From NCBI GenBank assembly GCA_022702705.1, contig CM040434.1, positions 19,139,771 to 19,203,770 of the forward strand: a stretch of 64,000 nt of DNA. Direction: 5' to 3'. The notes under the pieces were generated by a model. That model did no database searches. It was not told the DNA's origin and saw only the letters and a list, made by a program, of their open reading frames with translations. The DNA comes from Papilionanthe hookeriana x Papilionanthe teres. Taxonomy: Eukaryota > Streptophyta > Magnoliopsida > Asparagales > Orchidaceae. The position numbers were made by a program, and so were the translations under genes. The stretch's first letter is position 1. Each line of letters begins with the position of its first letter. This document shows, in pieces, positions 36,501-48,500 of this stretch.

Positions 36501-39500
36501 TGTGTATTTAGAGCTTTACCATGTTACAAGGAGGAAGTTGGTCACTGCTGCTGTATGAAGAAAGGTCTAGCAAGTAGTTGTTATAGAACAATATTTCACT
36601 ATGAGAGTTAAACTACCAGTCGTCAACACAATTTTTACTGAACAAAGAAACTATATGTCGCCGACACAGAATTTTCACTAAAGAGGAAAGCTGCCTGTCG
36701 CTAACACAGGATTTACACTGGACATGGAATCTATCTGTCACGACATAGGATTTCCACTAGAGAGTGGTTGATATAGAAGAGGAGTAAGCCACTGCTGCTG
36801 CTACGGCGGGAGAGAGAGATCTGGAGGCTGCTGAGAGATCCGGTGGCTGCTGCTACTGCTATGGCAAGAGAGATGTCCGATGGCAACAAAGTGAACAACG
36901 AAGGGCCTGCAACAGAGATTCTAACTATAGGGAAGAATCGGGGAGGATCTCACATGCCTGTTGTAGGGATTCTGGCGATTGCCAGAAGAAGTTCTTACAG
37001 CTGGAATAAGTTCCTGCAGATGTTGCTTGCTGCAGGATGCGAGGAGTTGACCTCTACAGAAGGTTCATCATAGAGAATTTTAATCAAGTATTCACAAGCA
37101 AAAGCACATATGAAAAAATTTAAATCAGAAGGCTGCCTAGACTTTTATGGGTGTTGCATTTTTATAAATTTACGGTTACATATAAATAATCAACATCCAA
37201 CAAGAAGTGATGGAGGCAGGCTATCAATACGGGTTAAATCATGGTGCAAACAAAAATGAGAAAAGGGGAATACCTGAAATCTAAACAGCTCTCTGAAACA
37301 CCTGGGCAAGAATCACACGCCCTATGAACGACTAAATTCTTAAGGCATCAAATTAAACTTTTATAGTTTTATACATCAATCCAACCATCAAATGACAGTG
37401 GAATATTTATAATGTTAATCTTACATCAAATAAAACACTAACCTTGAGAGACTTTCTGCTCTAAATTACTCCAATGAACACAAATATAAATAACATTATG
37501 AAGCGATGCGAAAAAACATGACAAATAAATCTATTAAGCCTAAGAAATTATAAGATTCAAAGATAGATGGACGGCTAACATCAGAGGGGTGGGTTACAGG
37601 GTACTAATAGATGAAGGCTGATGCAAGTTAAACCACATGTGCTTATGCACTGTAGCATCGCCTTAAATAAATGAAATGTCAAATTTAATCTGTAACAACA
37701 AAAATAAAGTTTCAATAAACTTAATTCTACCATGAATTCTAAAAAGGACGCCGTTTGCTCTTCCAAAACAAAAGAAAGGCAAGATGAACCTCGAACAGAC
37801 ATCTATGATGTAGATAATTACAGGAAGAATAACAGAATTATTTGTATACAGGGGTAAACCATACCTTCGTCAAGATGAACAGTATATGTACCCAGGGGCA
37901 TGTCTCTGTCAAGGCTACGAACTACCTCATCTTCATCTTCCAGCCAGAATGTCCTCCTTGTCCTCAATCCAAAAGCAGCCTTAATAGCCTCCTTGATTGA
38001 CTCACTAGTGCCGTCAATGCCGATCTTTCGGCTGTATTCCCCAAATTTAACTAAAATAACTCTTCCAATATACGATGAATGATTATCCTCACCTAAATAA
38101 GAATATAAAACACCACACATGACAAACAGAAGAAAAAACATAAGGAGAGCTTCCACGCAGTTATACACTATATTGGCCACAAAATAAGATGGAGAAGACT
38201 ATAAATGTAAAATACCCTAATCTTGTAGCAAAGACTGTGTACCAAAATAAAGCACTATTCCTGCATACAGGAAATGAATAACATTTCACATTTAAGCAGC
38301 CCCACGAGATTTAAATAATGATAAATTCATTATAAAACCGGAAAAAAAAAAACCATAAAGAAATACAGGCAGTAGTTTTTGCAAAATAAAAATCTCATCC
38401 AAAACTGGAACAATTGACATGAAATCATTGCATTACCATTTGCGGAGTTATCTTTCCAGTTCCATGGAGGAATACCATTAGGTGTAACTGTATCTACTGC
38501 TGTAATGGCAAGAGAATCTCTCTCATGATCCAAATGCCTGTCTTGATGGAGAACCGACCTACCAGTAGCTGATTAAAGAATGCAAGTCAACAAACTAAAA
38601 AAAAAACTCGGAAATATATGAACATAATATAAGACGGGCAATAAAAATTTTTGGAGATGGGTTAATGTAATAACAAGAAGGGCAACACAACTTTTCAGAT
38701 GAAGAATGCTAAGCATTCCAGACAATTCAAGAGCACATAATACAGTTGGATTCTCTAGAGGTGCTTCAACTGGAACCAAACAAAAGACAAAAAAGAAAGA
38801 GGCTTTAAGTGTTGCCAGCACCTCATAATTTTTTATGATTCACTATAAATAGCATCTCTTCAATAAAAACTAGATGCACAGAGTCACGTCAATAGTAATG
38901 TGGCAATAATAAGTGGACATCAGTGAACAGGGAACCTATGATAACTGTAGATTTTGGGAGAGGAAAAATATTACTCCTCTTCAATTTCATAAGAAGAAGA
39001 TTACAAGAAAGATCGAGGTAGAAGGTTCCCATATTAGGAAACTAACAAAATCAATCATAACTCCACATGATAAGTGAAAGAAACATGAATTATGACATAC
39101 CAATAATTCTAACTTCTCGAAATAAAAAAAAACTAACAATAACAGATACTAAAAATAAAATCTCCTAAAAATCCAACACTACCGTCAAGTAGCAGCAAGG
39201 ATATCTATCGTGCCCAACTTCTTACAAGGAGCTCAAAATTAGGCCCGACGGTCCTTTGGTGAGGATATCTATTATTTGTTGAGCAACAGGGGTAAATTAC
39301 ATGCAAGTAGCTCCACAATCAATCTTCTCTTTTATAAAGGGCCTGGCAATCTCCATAAACTTTGTGCGATCTTGTTGCACTGGATTTTTTGCAACGTCTA
39401 TTGTTGCTTTATTGTCATAGTATAACTTCAATGACATGTTACAACCTGCAACTCTTCAAGAACTCTTTTCAGCCATAAAATCTCACATACTCTACAAGTC

Positions 39501-42500
39501 ATAGCCCTATATTTTGACTCAACACTACTCCTTGCAACTACATTATGTTTCTTACAATGCCATGTAACCAAGTCTCCTCACACATAGGAGCAGTATCTAG
39601 AACTTAATCTACTATCAATAATTGAGTCTGTCCAATCTGCATTAGTGTAAGCCTCTATGCTCTTTTATATAGTCCTCTAAAAGATAAGCCTTTTCCTGGT
39701 GTACTTTTGGATATATGAGGATTCTATTGACTGCCTCAAAATGTTTTCATAGAACAAACGCAAAAATTGAGTTACTGAACTCACAGCAAAGATAATATCT
39801 GACTATGTATGTGATAAGTATATCAATCCCGCACCAATTTTTGATACCTAACTGTATTCACTAGATCACCTTCCTTCCCATCTCCCAGTTTCTGATTGGG
39901 TTCAATCGGAGTGTCTGCAGGGCTATACCCACTCATCCCAATTTCCTAAAGAAGAACAAAAACATACTTCTATTGGGAGACGATAATTTCTTTCTTCGAT
40001 CGATCAACCACCATGCTAAAGAAATACCTTAGAGATTCAAAGTCCTTGATTTCAAAAACAGATGATAGAGAAATCTTCAAACAAGTCATCTCATATGCAT
40101 CATTTCCGGTAAGAATAATATTATTTACATCCACAATTAGTATGGCTATCTTCCCGTCATTTGAATGTCTGAAGAACATTGTATGATCTCCATGTTTTTT
40201 AGTATACCCTACCTTTAACAAATAGCACAAATTTATCAATCCATAATCTCGATAACTGTTTCAGCTCGTACAAAGATTTTTTTAGTTCACACCTTTATGT
40301 CAACTTCTCCGTACATTCATAAAAACTTCTTCCTCCAAATCCACATTGAGGAATGCATTCTTTATATCAAACTATTGTAGAGGTCATTCAAGATTAGCTG
40401 CAAGTTCAGAAGAATACTTGCATAATTTAATTTTATGACTGGAGCGAATATCTCAAAAAATAAATTGTCATATGTCTAAGTAAATTCATGGCAACCAGTT
40501 GAGCCTTACATAGTTCTAAAAAACCATCAGAATTATACTTGACTGTAAACATCTATTTGGACCCGACAGTTGTCTTTCCTTTAGATAGATCAAACAATTC
40601 CCACATAACCTTTTTTCAAGAGCTTTTACCTCCTCGAAAACTGTAACCTTCCACTTAGAGACTTTCAGAGCATACTACCCAGTAAAAGGACTCTCCATAT
40701 GTGATAATTATGAGATAAAAACACGGAAAATGGGTAAGAGATTTTTATATGACACATAATAGGACAATGGATGCGGGCTTCAAGACCTTTCCCCAATGGG
40801 AATGCTAGACTTTAATAGACTCGGGTTTCGAACTAGGCTCAGATTCAGGGCCAGAAGACTCAGAACTCAAAGTTGAAGTGGATTGAGCATGGGGTAAAGG
40901 ATTAGTGAGGACAATACCTGGGCATGTGGATTATGGGCAATGTAGAGGATTCATAGATCATTTCTTTTGATTGTCCTCTGCCACAAGCAAACAATATAAT
41001 GGTACCACTGTCGTAATTTTTTTCCTATTTCATCTTTTTTATGAACATCATGAGATGGCATTATATGAATTTCAATATTTAAAAAACTCGATGCACTTAC
41101 TCCTGATATAAAATTGTTGGGGTTTAAGGTTGAACAATCAATGTTGGTGATATACTATTTTGGGAGTCTTCATTTGAAAGAAGACATTTTTTTGTTACCC
41201 CTGGAGATGAGGTGAAAAAATATATATTGTAGTTCAAAAAAAGTGACATTCATGGTAATAAACATTTTTTTTAGAAAAATAATCAAATTAATTATACCCA
41301 TTTTGGTTAGAAGTGTAACCAACACGCATTTTTTGGCTTGAGGTTCAAGTTTTCCTTGATTATAAAGGAGAACGAAAATAATACACCCAAACATCTTTAG
41401 AGGTAAAGAAGATGGAAGCCAATTCTTTGAGAATTTCTTTTTAAGTATTAAAATGTATCTCAAATTTAAAAACTTATTGGGTGTTCTATTTATGAAAAAT
41501 CTAACAACAAAAACGACTTCACAAAAAGATATTTAAGTGCCTGATTAGTAAATAAGAATGCCAGAACAACATCTAATAAGTGCTTATTTTTTCTTTTAAC
41601 ATCACTTTGTTATAAAGTGTATACATAAGAATTTTGAAGAATTATTCCTTTTTTGAAAAAGAATTGACCCGAAATATTTTTGAAATGTTTTCAACCATTA
41701 TCACTTAGTAATATTTGCATGAGTTTTTGAAATTGTGTAGCATAGAAAATTTTTAAAATTATTTCCACTTCATATTTTTCTTCCATTAAATGAACTCAAA
41801 TTAGTGTGATTATCAGTAAAATTCACAAATCTTTTTTTTCTCAAAAAGTGTAATATTTTTATAAGAACCTCAAATATCGCTATTAATCAGAGTAAATTGT
41901 GTAGTTTGTTTTTATATTTATAGAGAAAAGGATAAACGATGATATTTAGCAAACTGATAAAATTCACATTAAAACAAAGACAAATTTATATTCTGAAATA
42001 ATTTAAGAAACAAATATTTTTAATACTAAAAATTAAAACGACCTAAAATATTATGCCATAACATAAGTTTAACGTATTCAAAAATAAAAAAAGAATTTAA
42101 ACCAATAATTTAATTTGTTTAATCGGGTTAGTGTATCGTCAAAATAATAGAGTCCATCTTTTTCCTTAGCAATGACAATCATCTTCCCCATGGCCAATTC
42201 CTGAAACTCACAACAAGAAGAAATAAAGTCAGGTTGGCATTGATGATCAACAATATACAAAAGAACAACAAATTATACAATAGATTAGGAACATGGAGAG
42301 CATCGCGAAGGGTTAACACAAAGGAAAGTTTGACAGTTCATATCCCAGCAATTACCGAGAGGGAATCATCAACAAGTTTGACATCTTTATTGCCTACATA
42401 AGGTATGTAGGACAAAAGTAATTTAGAACAACCACTCATGTGATTAATTGTGCAAGAATCAATTATCCAAAAGTAAGAGAAATTAGAAATACACCTAACA

Positions 42501-45500
42501 AAGAAGTGGTCAAAGAGTTACCCATCTGTACCAAGAAACAAGATGGAATTAGGGACAATTTGGAAGATTGAAATGAATTGCGCAATTGCTACAATTGCCC
42601 TTTAATAAAAGGGAATGCATTCAAGTTAGCAAGCAACACCTGAGTTTCTTCAGCAGTGGTTTGATATGCTCAAACTTCACGCTGAATTTTGATTTCCAAG
42701 TTTACAATAAAATTTCCAACATGTTTCATTTGCGTGTCATGATTTTTTGAAATGCTCAAACCAAAAGTTTTTACAGCATTTTTTGTTAGTATCGACCATC
42801 TTTGTCACAAGAGTCGAGTTCTTTTGTTCAATGTTATAAGACGATTCGGTATTGCACATCATAATCTTTCTTCTTGACTCTTCACATCTAAATTCAGAAA
42901 AGACTTATCGAATTGAGGGTAGAGGTTTCCTACCAAGGACTCAACTTCGACTTCATTCAAACTCCGATTAAGGCCAGCTAAGAATATGTAAATCAGGTCA
43001 TATTCCTCTCTTCTTTTGGCGAGCATAATCATTTGCATTCTCTCAAATAACATCATAACATTAATCAAGCTAATATCATAGAGTGTTACCAACTCATTGT
43101 AATCTGTAGTAACATCGCGGTCATTTTTTTTGGATTTTCAAAGTTGAGTATTCAACTCAAAAATTAGTGAAAATTTCTCCAAGTAAGAATAGAGATCTCC
43201 AACAGCCTCCCAGGTATCTTGAGCAGTGCAAAGAAATTGATGAGGTTTTTCTATAATATATTCCAAGGAGTTGATGAATTATGCCATTACCAGAGAATTT
43301 TCGGAGTGTCATTTTTTTATATTCGGATCGCTAGCAACAAATTATAAATTTCTCCGGTTAAATATCCAATTTTGTCTCTCTCGTTGATCATCAATTTTAT
43401 GTATTGAGCCCACTCAAGGTAGTTGCATCCATTAAGTTTTATAATTTTGAGGTAAGGTAGTAAATTTTGAGAAAAATATTCAACCAATACACCCATGACA
43501 GAAGCTATGGGGTGAGGTGAGATGGCTTCAAAATTACTAGAATCGGTCTATGTCATAGAATTTCTTTGAATTTCGGACATCATTGTTTGAGAAGAGTAGG
43601 GCAGCATCGATGGCCCATCTCTAGTGGCTATAGTTACCTATTCGAACAAATAGATCACCCCTGCGACGATGCCATAGAAAATAGCACGGAAAGGAGCGAT
43701 CGAATCTAGAGCTTCTTACAAACGACGCGAGGAAAACTTTGAAGATCGTGCGAGGAAACTTCAGCGGAGGAAGATCTCACGAGGAAAATTTGACAGAGGA
43801 AGGTCGGGTACGAGTGGAGTAAAGCGAAGCCACTCTCAACAAGGCTCACAGATGATCGAGTCAACGAAATTCGATCGCAATTTCAAAAGCGATAACCAGA
43901 TCCGATACCATGTAGGCCTTGGAGAGGAAAAATAATTATTTCACTTCAATTTCATAGAAAATAATTACAAGATAAATAAAGGGGATGGCTCCCACATTAG
44001 AAAACTAATAAAATCAGCCATAATTCCCATAATAAAAGAAGGAAATATTAATTATGACATACCAATAATTCTAACTTTTAAAAATAGAAAAAACTAAATA
44101 ATAGAATATAGTAAAAATTAAATCGTCCTAAAAACCCAACAATACCATTACAGAAACTAAAAGAATAATTACTAAAATTTAGCATTGCCTGCAAGAAAAG
44201 GCTTAACTTTCAAATATCTAGAAGTATCATAATTAATGGATCTAAATTAACTACCAGAACTATAATCTCCAAAAAAAAGTAAGGAAAAAATTTAATGTGA
44301 AGAGATAATATAATACCTTCTGTGGGTCCAAAGAGAAGATTGACATCCTCAAGACCTGATTCAGCAGGAAAAAAAATTATTAATAATCCTCAAAGTTCAT
44401 GAGTTCTACAGATGAAATTTCAACAGAAAAGTAAAAAACCTATATAAATCACTGGCATTAATACCGGCCTTCTAGAAGGTAGATTTTGATCAATAAAATG
44501 CTGTGGAGAGATTGAATGGACGAATGACCCAAGCAACAAACTCAAATGACTAAGTTCCTACTTTTAGTTCCTTTACTCGTTACATTTCTCAACTATCAAG
44601 CAGTATTAAACAATCAACAATTTTCCTTCCATCCTGACTCTGAAAAGTCCCATTACAACCACAAATAAGATGTCTAACACTATATGATGTTCGAATGTCT
44701 ATAATAAGTCAGATGGGAATATTTCTTTCTTTTAAAAATTAAAGAGTTTTCTACAATAGATATGCCGAGCCAGCTTTAAAAAAAATGGAATCTCATTGCA
44801 CAATGGCATCCTAACTCCTTTCTGTACCCATCAAAGATTGTTCTGCTTATGACCATTTGCTTTGAAGAATAAAATAAAAATGCACAGAGACAACTAAAAA
44901 AAATTGGACTCAATCAAGATCAAAAACTACAACACATCAAGCATGAAAAAGAATTAGTCTGGTGCTTGAAAATACAACGATCAGTAAATTAAACCATGAT
45001 TACACCTACAATTGGACAAGAATAAGAGTTAAATCCTTTCACTCACTCAGTTCTTGATCCTTCGCACCCTATCATGAAATCAACTCACTGCACCCCCCCC
45101 CCCCCACTAAAATGATATACAGAATTGAAGTTCTTCACCTTTATTTATTTTCATACCCTTTATAAACTATGAACATGCTTCTCAGCATTTTTACATAATT
45201 TCATATCATAAGAACATTAACAAATTCATGTTGATAAAATTTATAATTCCCCTAACATTTGTAATCTTTGCCAAGTATATTCATGCGAGCTGCTTTCCAC
45301 AATTTTGAGGCATCAAAGCTAGTGATCGTGGCTGCACTTTAGATTTGAATAGCCAATCAATAGTCCATTAATTGTTTAGTATCCATGTATATCCTTTAAA
45401 AGCTTTATAAAGAGCTTCTTAATATCTAATTATGGTGTTCTCCATCAGTTTCTTGATCTATACCAATATTCAAGGATATAATCAGTAAGGTGTCAAATTG

Positions 45501-48500
45501 CCCATTTTCTCTTATTTAATTAACACAGTATTTTTTTTCCCCTTTTTTTGGGAGAGAGAATGAACCTTAATCATGTAGTACCAGCGAGAGTGAGTGCCCC
45601 GGTGACTCTTTGTAGTCTTATGCAGTCAAGCTAAGCTCACATGTTTGTTGCTTGTTTAAGCCACTTATTTTTGTCAAGGTCAATCATCTTCTTTTTCTGA
45701 TTTTTATAGCATGAAATTTCTATATTTGTTCATTTGTAGACAAACTTCAGTGAGGAAACATGATTAATGTTAACGATATTGCTTTCCATACAATAACCTT
45801 GATACGTTTGTGAAGGCTACGAAACTAATGGATACATTCAACGTCAAATGGATCATACATTATTCATAAAACATGCACAAGGAGATAAGAAAGTTATACT
45901 CATTATCTATTTAGATGATACGATCTCGTCAAGCAATGATGAAAAGGAGAAAGATTAAAGTTCTTGCCACTAAATTTGAAATCAAGAATCTAGGAGCTAT
46001 GAGGCACTTCCTGGGCATGTAAGTGGCCGGGTCCAATAAGAAATTTGTTATATCCCAAAAAAAGTACATCCTAGTCCTACTATAAGATACAGGAATGTTG
46101 GGGTGTAAACCTATTGAAGTTCCCATGGATTTAACAAAAAGTTACATTCAGGGAAAAAAATACAATAATAAAAAAAAGTATGTAGGTTTTGGGAATTGAG
46201 TAGGATATTACTATTGCTATTGAAATGGGTATAAATATAGGATACAATAACTTCAAAATAGAAAAAAATATAATACCAAAATCTCTCCCTTGTAACTACT
46301 CCATGATAGAAGGAAAATCGTAAACTAGGAATTATAAGAAATAGCAAATAACCAAAGAGAAAACTAAATAATTATAACACCCCCTTCAAGTTGAAGCATA
46401 GTTGTCAATCATGTTCAACTTGGATTTAAAATTGTTAAACAAAGGTCGAGGAATATGATTTGTAAAAATATATGTGAGTTGTTCTGTGGATAGGACAAAA
46501 GGAATACAAATTTTCCCTGAATTAAGCTTCACCTGATAAAGTGACGGTCAATCTCCATATGCTTGGTACGATCATGTTGGACCAAATTATAGGTAAAGTT
46601 GATGGTGATTTTATTGTCACAAAACAAATGTAGAGAAATGGAGACAGGCATATGTAATATGCAGAGCATGATGAGCAACAAGAGGGCCTCACATACCCGG
46701 AACGAGACTCGGCTTTACTGCAGCTAGGGGCGGCCACGGACTGTTTTTTACTTTTCCACGCGTCAAGGTTTCCCCATATGAAGAAGTAATAACCCAAGGT
46801 ATATCATCGACATGGAAGAACCCGGCCAATCGGCATCCGTATAAATTACAATAGAGCGAGAGATGTGAAGAGAAAATAGCAAACCTAAGTCTGGTGTGTC
46901 TATTAAGTAGTGAAGAGAAAATAACAAACCTAAGTCTAGTCTGTCTTTTAAGTAGTGGAAGATCATATGAACAACAATGAGATCACGCATGATCCAACTG
47001 GCAATACGAACGACATGACAAATATTCGGGCGCGTGTGGGCTAGACAAATGAGTTTCCCCACTAGGCATTTGTAGTGTGTCTAGTTCACCGAAACGACAT
47101 TAGGAACGTCTAGCAATTTCTAATAGAGATCCATCGAAGCAGCTGCGGATTTGCGAAAAAGAAGCTTTGTCTCAGTCAGTAAATATGTCACATATTTGCT
47201 ATGAGAAAGACTAATGTCCCGATAGTGCCGCTCTACTTTCATACCTAGAAAATATTGGAGAGAAATCAAGTCCTTCATCTCAAAAAATGCGACCAGGATG
47301 CCTTTGAGAGATCCCAAGGCCAGCTGATCATTACCTATGAGTACGATGTCGTCGGCATAGACGATGAAGATGGCAATACTATCATTGGATGAGTGGCAAA
47401 AAACATCGTGAGATCATATTAGGCCTGAGAGAAACCATGGCCCACAACAACTTTTGTAAACTTGTCGAAATGGACCCAAGGGATGTTTCAATCCATAAAT
47501 AGACTTCAACAGTCAACGCACTTGTCCATGGGAAGACGTTGAGAAGTCTGGTGGGAGAGGCATACACACCTCCTTTGCGAGATCACCGTTAAGGAAAGCA
47601 TTCTTGGCATCCAGCTGAAGTAGGGGTCAATCCAAATTCACTGCAATGGATAACAGAACCCGAATGGTATTTAATTTAGCTACAGGAGCAATCGTCTCTT
47701 CATAATCAACTCCATATATTTGTGAATAGCCTTTGGTGGCCAATCACGTCTTGTTGCATTCAAAGGGTCCATCAGAGTTAAATTTGCTGTTAAAAATCAA
47801 TATGCAACCCACTACTTTCTTCTCTCGAGGAAACATCCCAAGTATGGTTGTGTCGAAGGGCCTTCATTTCATCCATGACTGCAGCCTTCTGGGACGAGTC
47901 AACCAATATTGCCTCAACAGTGGATAGGAGACAACGATCCATCAAAGAAGTGGCAAATGCTTTGTAAGTCGGAGATAAGCTATAGAATGAGATGTATTTT
48001 ACTACGGGATAAAGAGTGCATGTTTGTTTGCGTACCTCCATGGGGGAATTCAACTCATTCAGAACAGGAGTGATCCTCGTAGGTTGAGAAAGCATCATTT
48101 CGGGGATGTTAGCTGGAGCGGATTCTAAGACCTACAACAGGACAGCGGGGTAGCAGGCTCAAGTGTAGGGGATTGGGATGAATCTCAACTAGGAGTTTGG
48201 TATACCGAGTATAGACAAGGAGAGTGGATAAAGGTGATGTTGGTCTGGTTGGTGGCAGAACAAGTGGGACTGAGGGTTCCTCGAATATAATGGTTGTAGG
48301 AGTAGGTAGAATATCCAATGGGGTCGGAAAAAGAACAGTGTCCGGAAAATCAAACTCCCCCTTGCTTCAGTGTTAGGGGCATAAGAAACATTTTTAAAAA
48401 AAGGAGACATCAGCACTCACATAGATTTTACTAGTGGTAGGATCAAAACACGGAGTCTTTTTGAATGTTGACTAGATGAGGAAAACGCATTTAATTGGGA

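Larger units (their letters stand above)
26646..37864 (-). other. GT-1-like intron 4 (11.2 kb)
   Basis: From low to high coordinates it holds: a CCA-rich stretch (27085-27310), a TA microsatellite (27497-27546), unassigned AT-rich DNA (27550-29260), a hAT remnant with a copia gag fragment (29264-31990), unassigned DNA (32000-32800), a 'CCGACCC' repeat (32810-33130), an RTE LINE (33235-35115), a copia fragment (35116-36440), a 40-bp minisatellite (36615-36775), and unassigned DNA up to exon 4. Splice sites are consensus. Confidence 0.85.
38946..44141 (-). mobile_element. Full-length but decayed Ty1/copia element (5.2 kb)
   Basis: Bounded by two LTRs and near-identical 5-bp flanks (ATAAC / ATACC). 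Minus-strand order: primer-binding site TGGTATCGGATC just inside the 5' LTR (43910-43899), gag UBN2 (43092-42859, EYDLIYIFLAGLNRSLNEVE), and protease near 42480 (WIIDSCTINHM, the usual DSGA changed to DSCT). Then come pre-integrase (42235-42100), integrase end (41400-41200, LKMFGCIIFVLLYNQGKLEP), RT (40239-39970, with the YVDD box replaced by DVNN), and RNase H near 39640-39480 (YCSYV, LVTWHCKKHNVVARSS). It has many frameshifts and stops and cannot transpose by itself. Confidence 0.88.
38569..44316 (-). other. GT-1-like intron 2 (5.7 kb), mostly one copia element
   Basis: Apart from 377 bp next to exon 3 and 175 bp next to exon 2, the intron consists of the LTR retrotransposon at 38946-44141. 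Removing it would leave an intron of about 550 bp. Confidence 0.9.

Noticed and set aside
36843..37073. 76-codon plus-strand ORF starting MAAATAMAREM
   Set aside because: It lies in GCTGCTG-rich DNA next to the minisatellite, has no domain, and is on the opposite strand to the copia fragment. It is probably chance.
38573..38821. Minus-strand ORF that looked like an extra GT-1 exon (contains PVEAPLENPTV)
   Set aside because: It has an acceptor-like TTCCAG but no matching donor and no similarity to GT-1. Exon 3 at 38568-38437 joins exon 2 in frame without it.
45929..46347. Minus-strand ORFs at the copia A/B boundary
   Set aside because: The first is the reverse of plus-strand RT of copia A. 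The second lies in the LTR of copia B.
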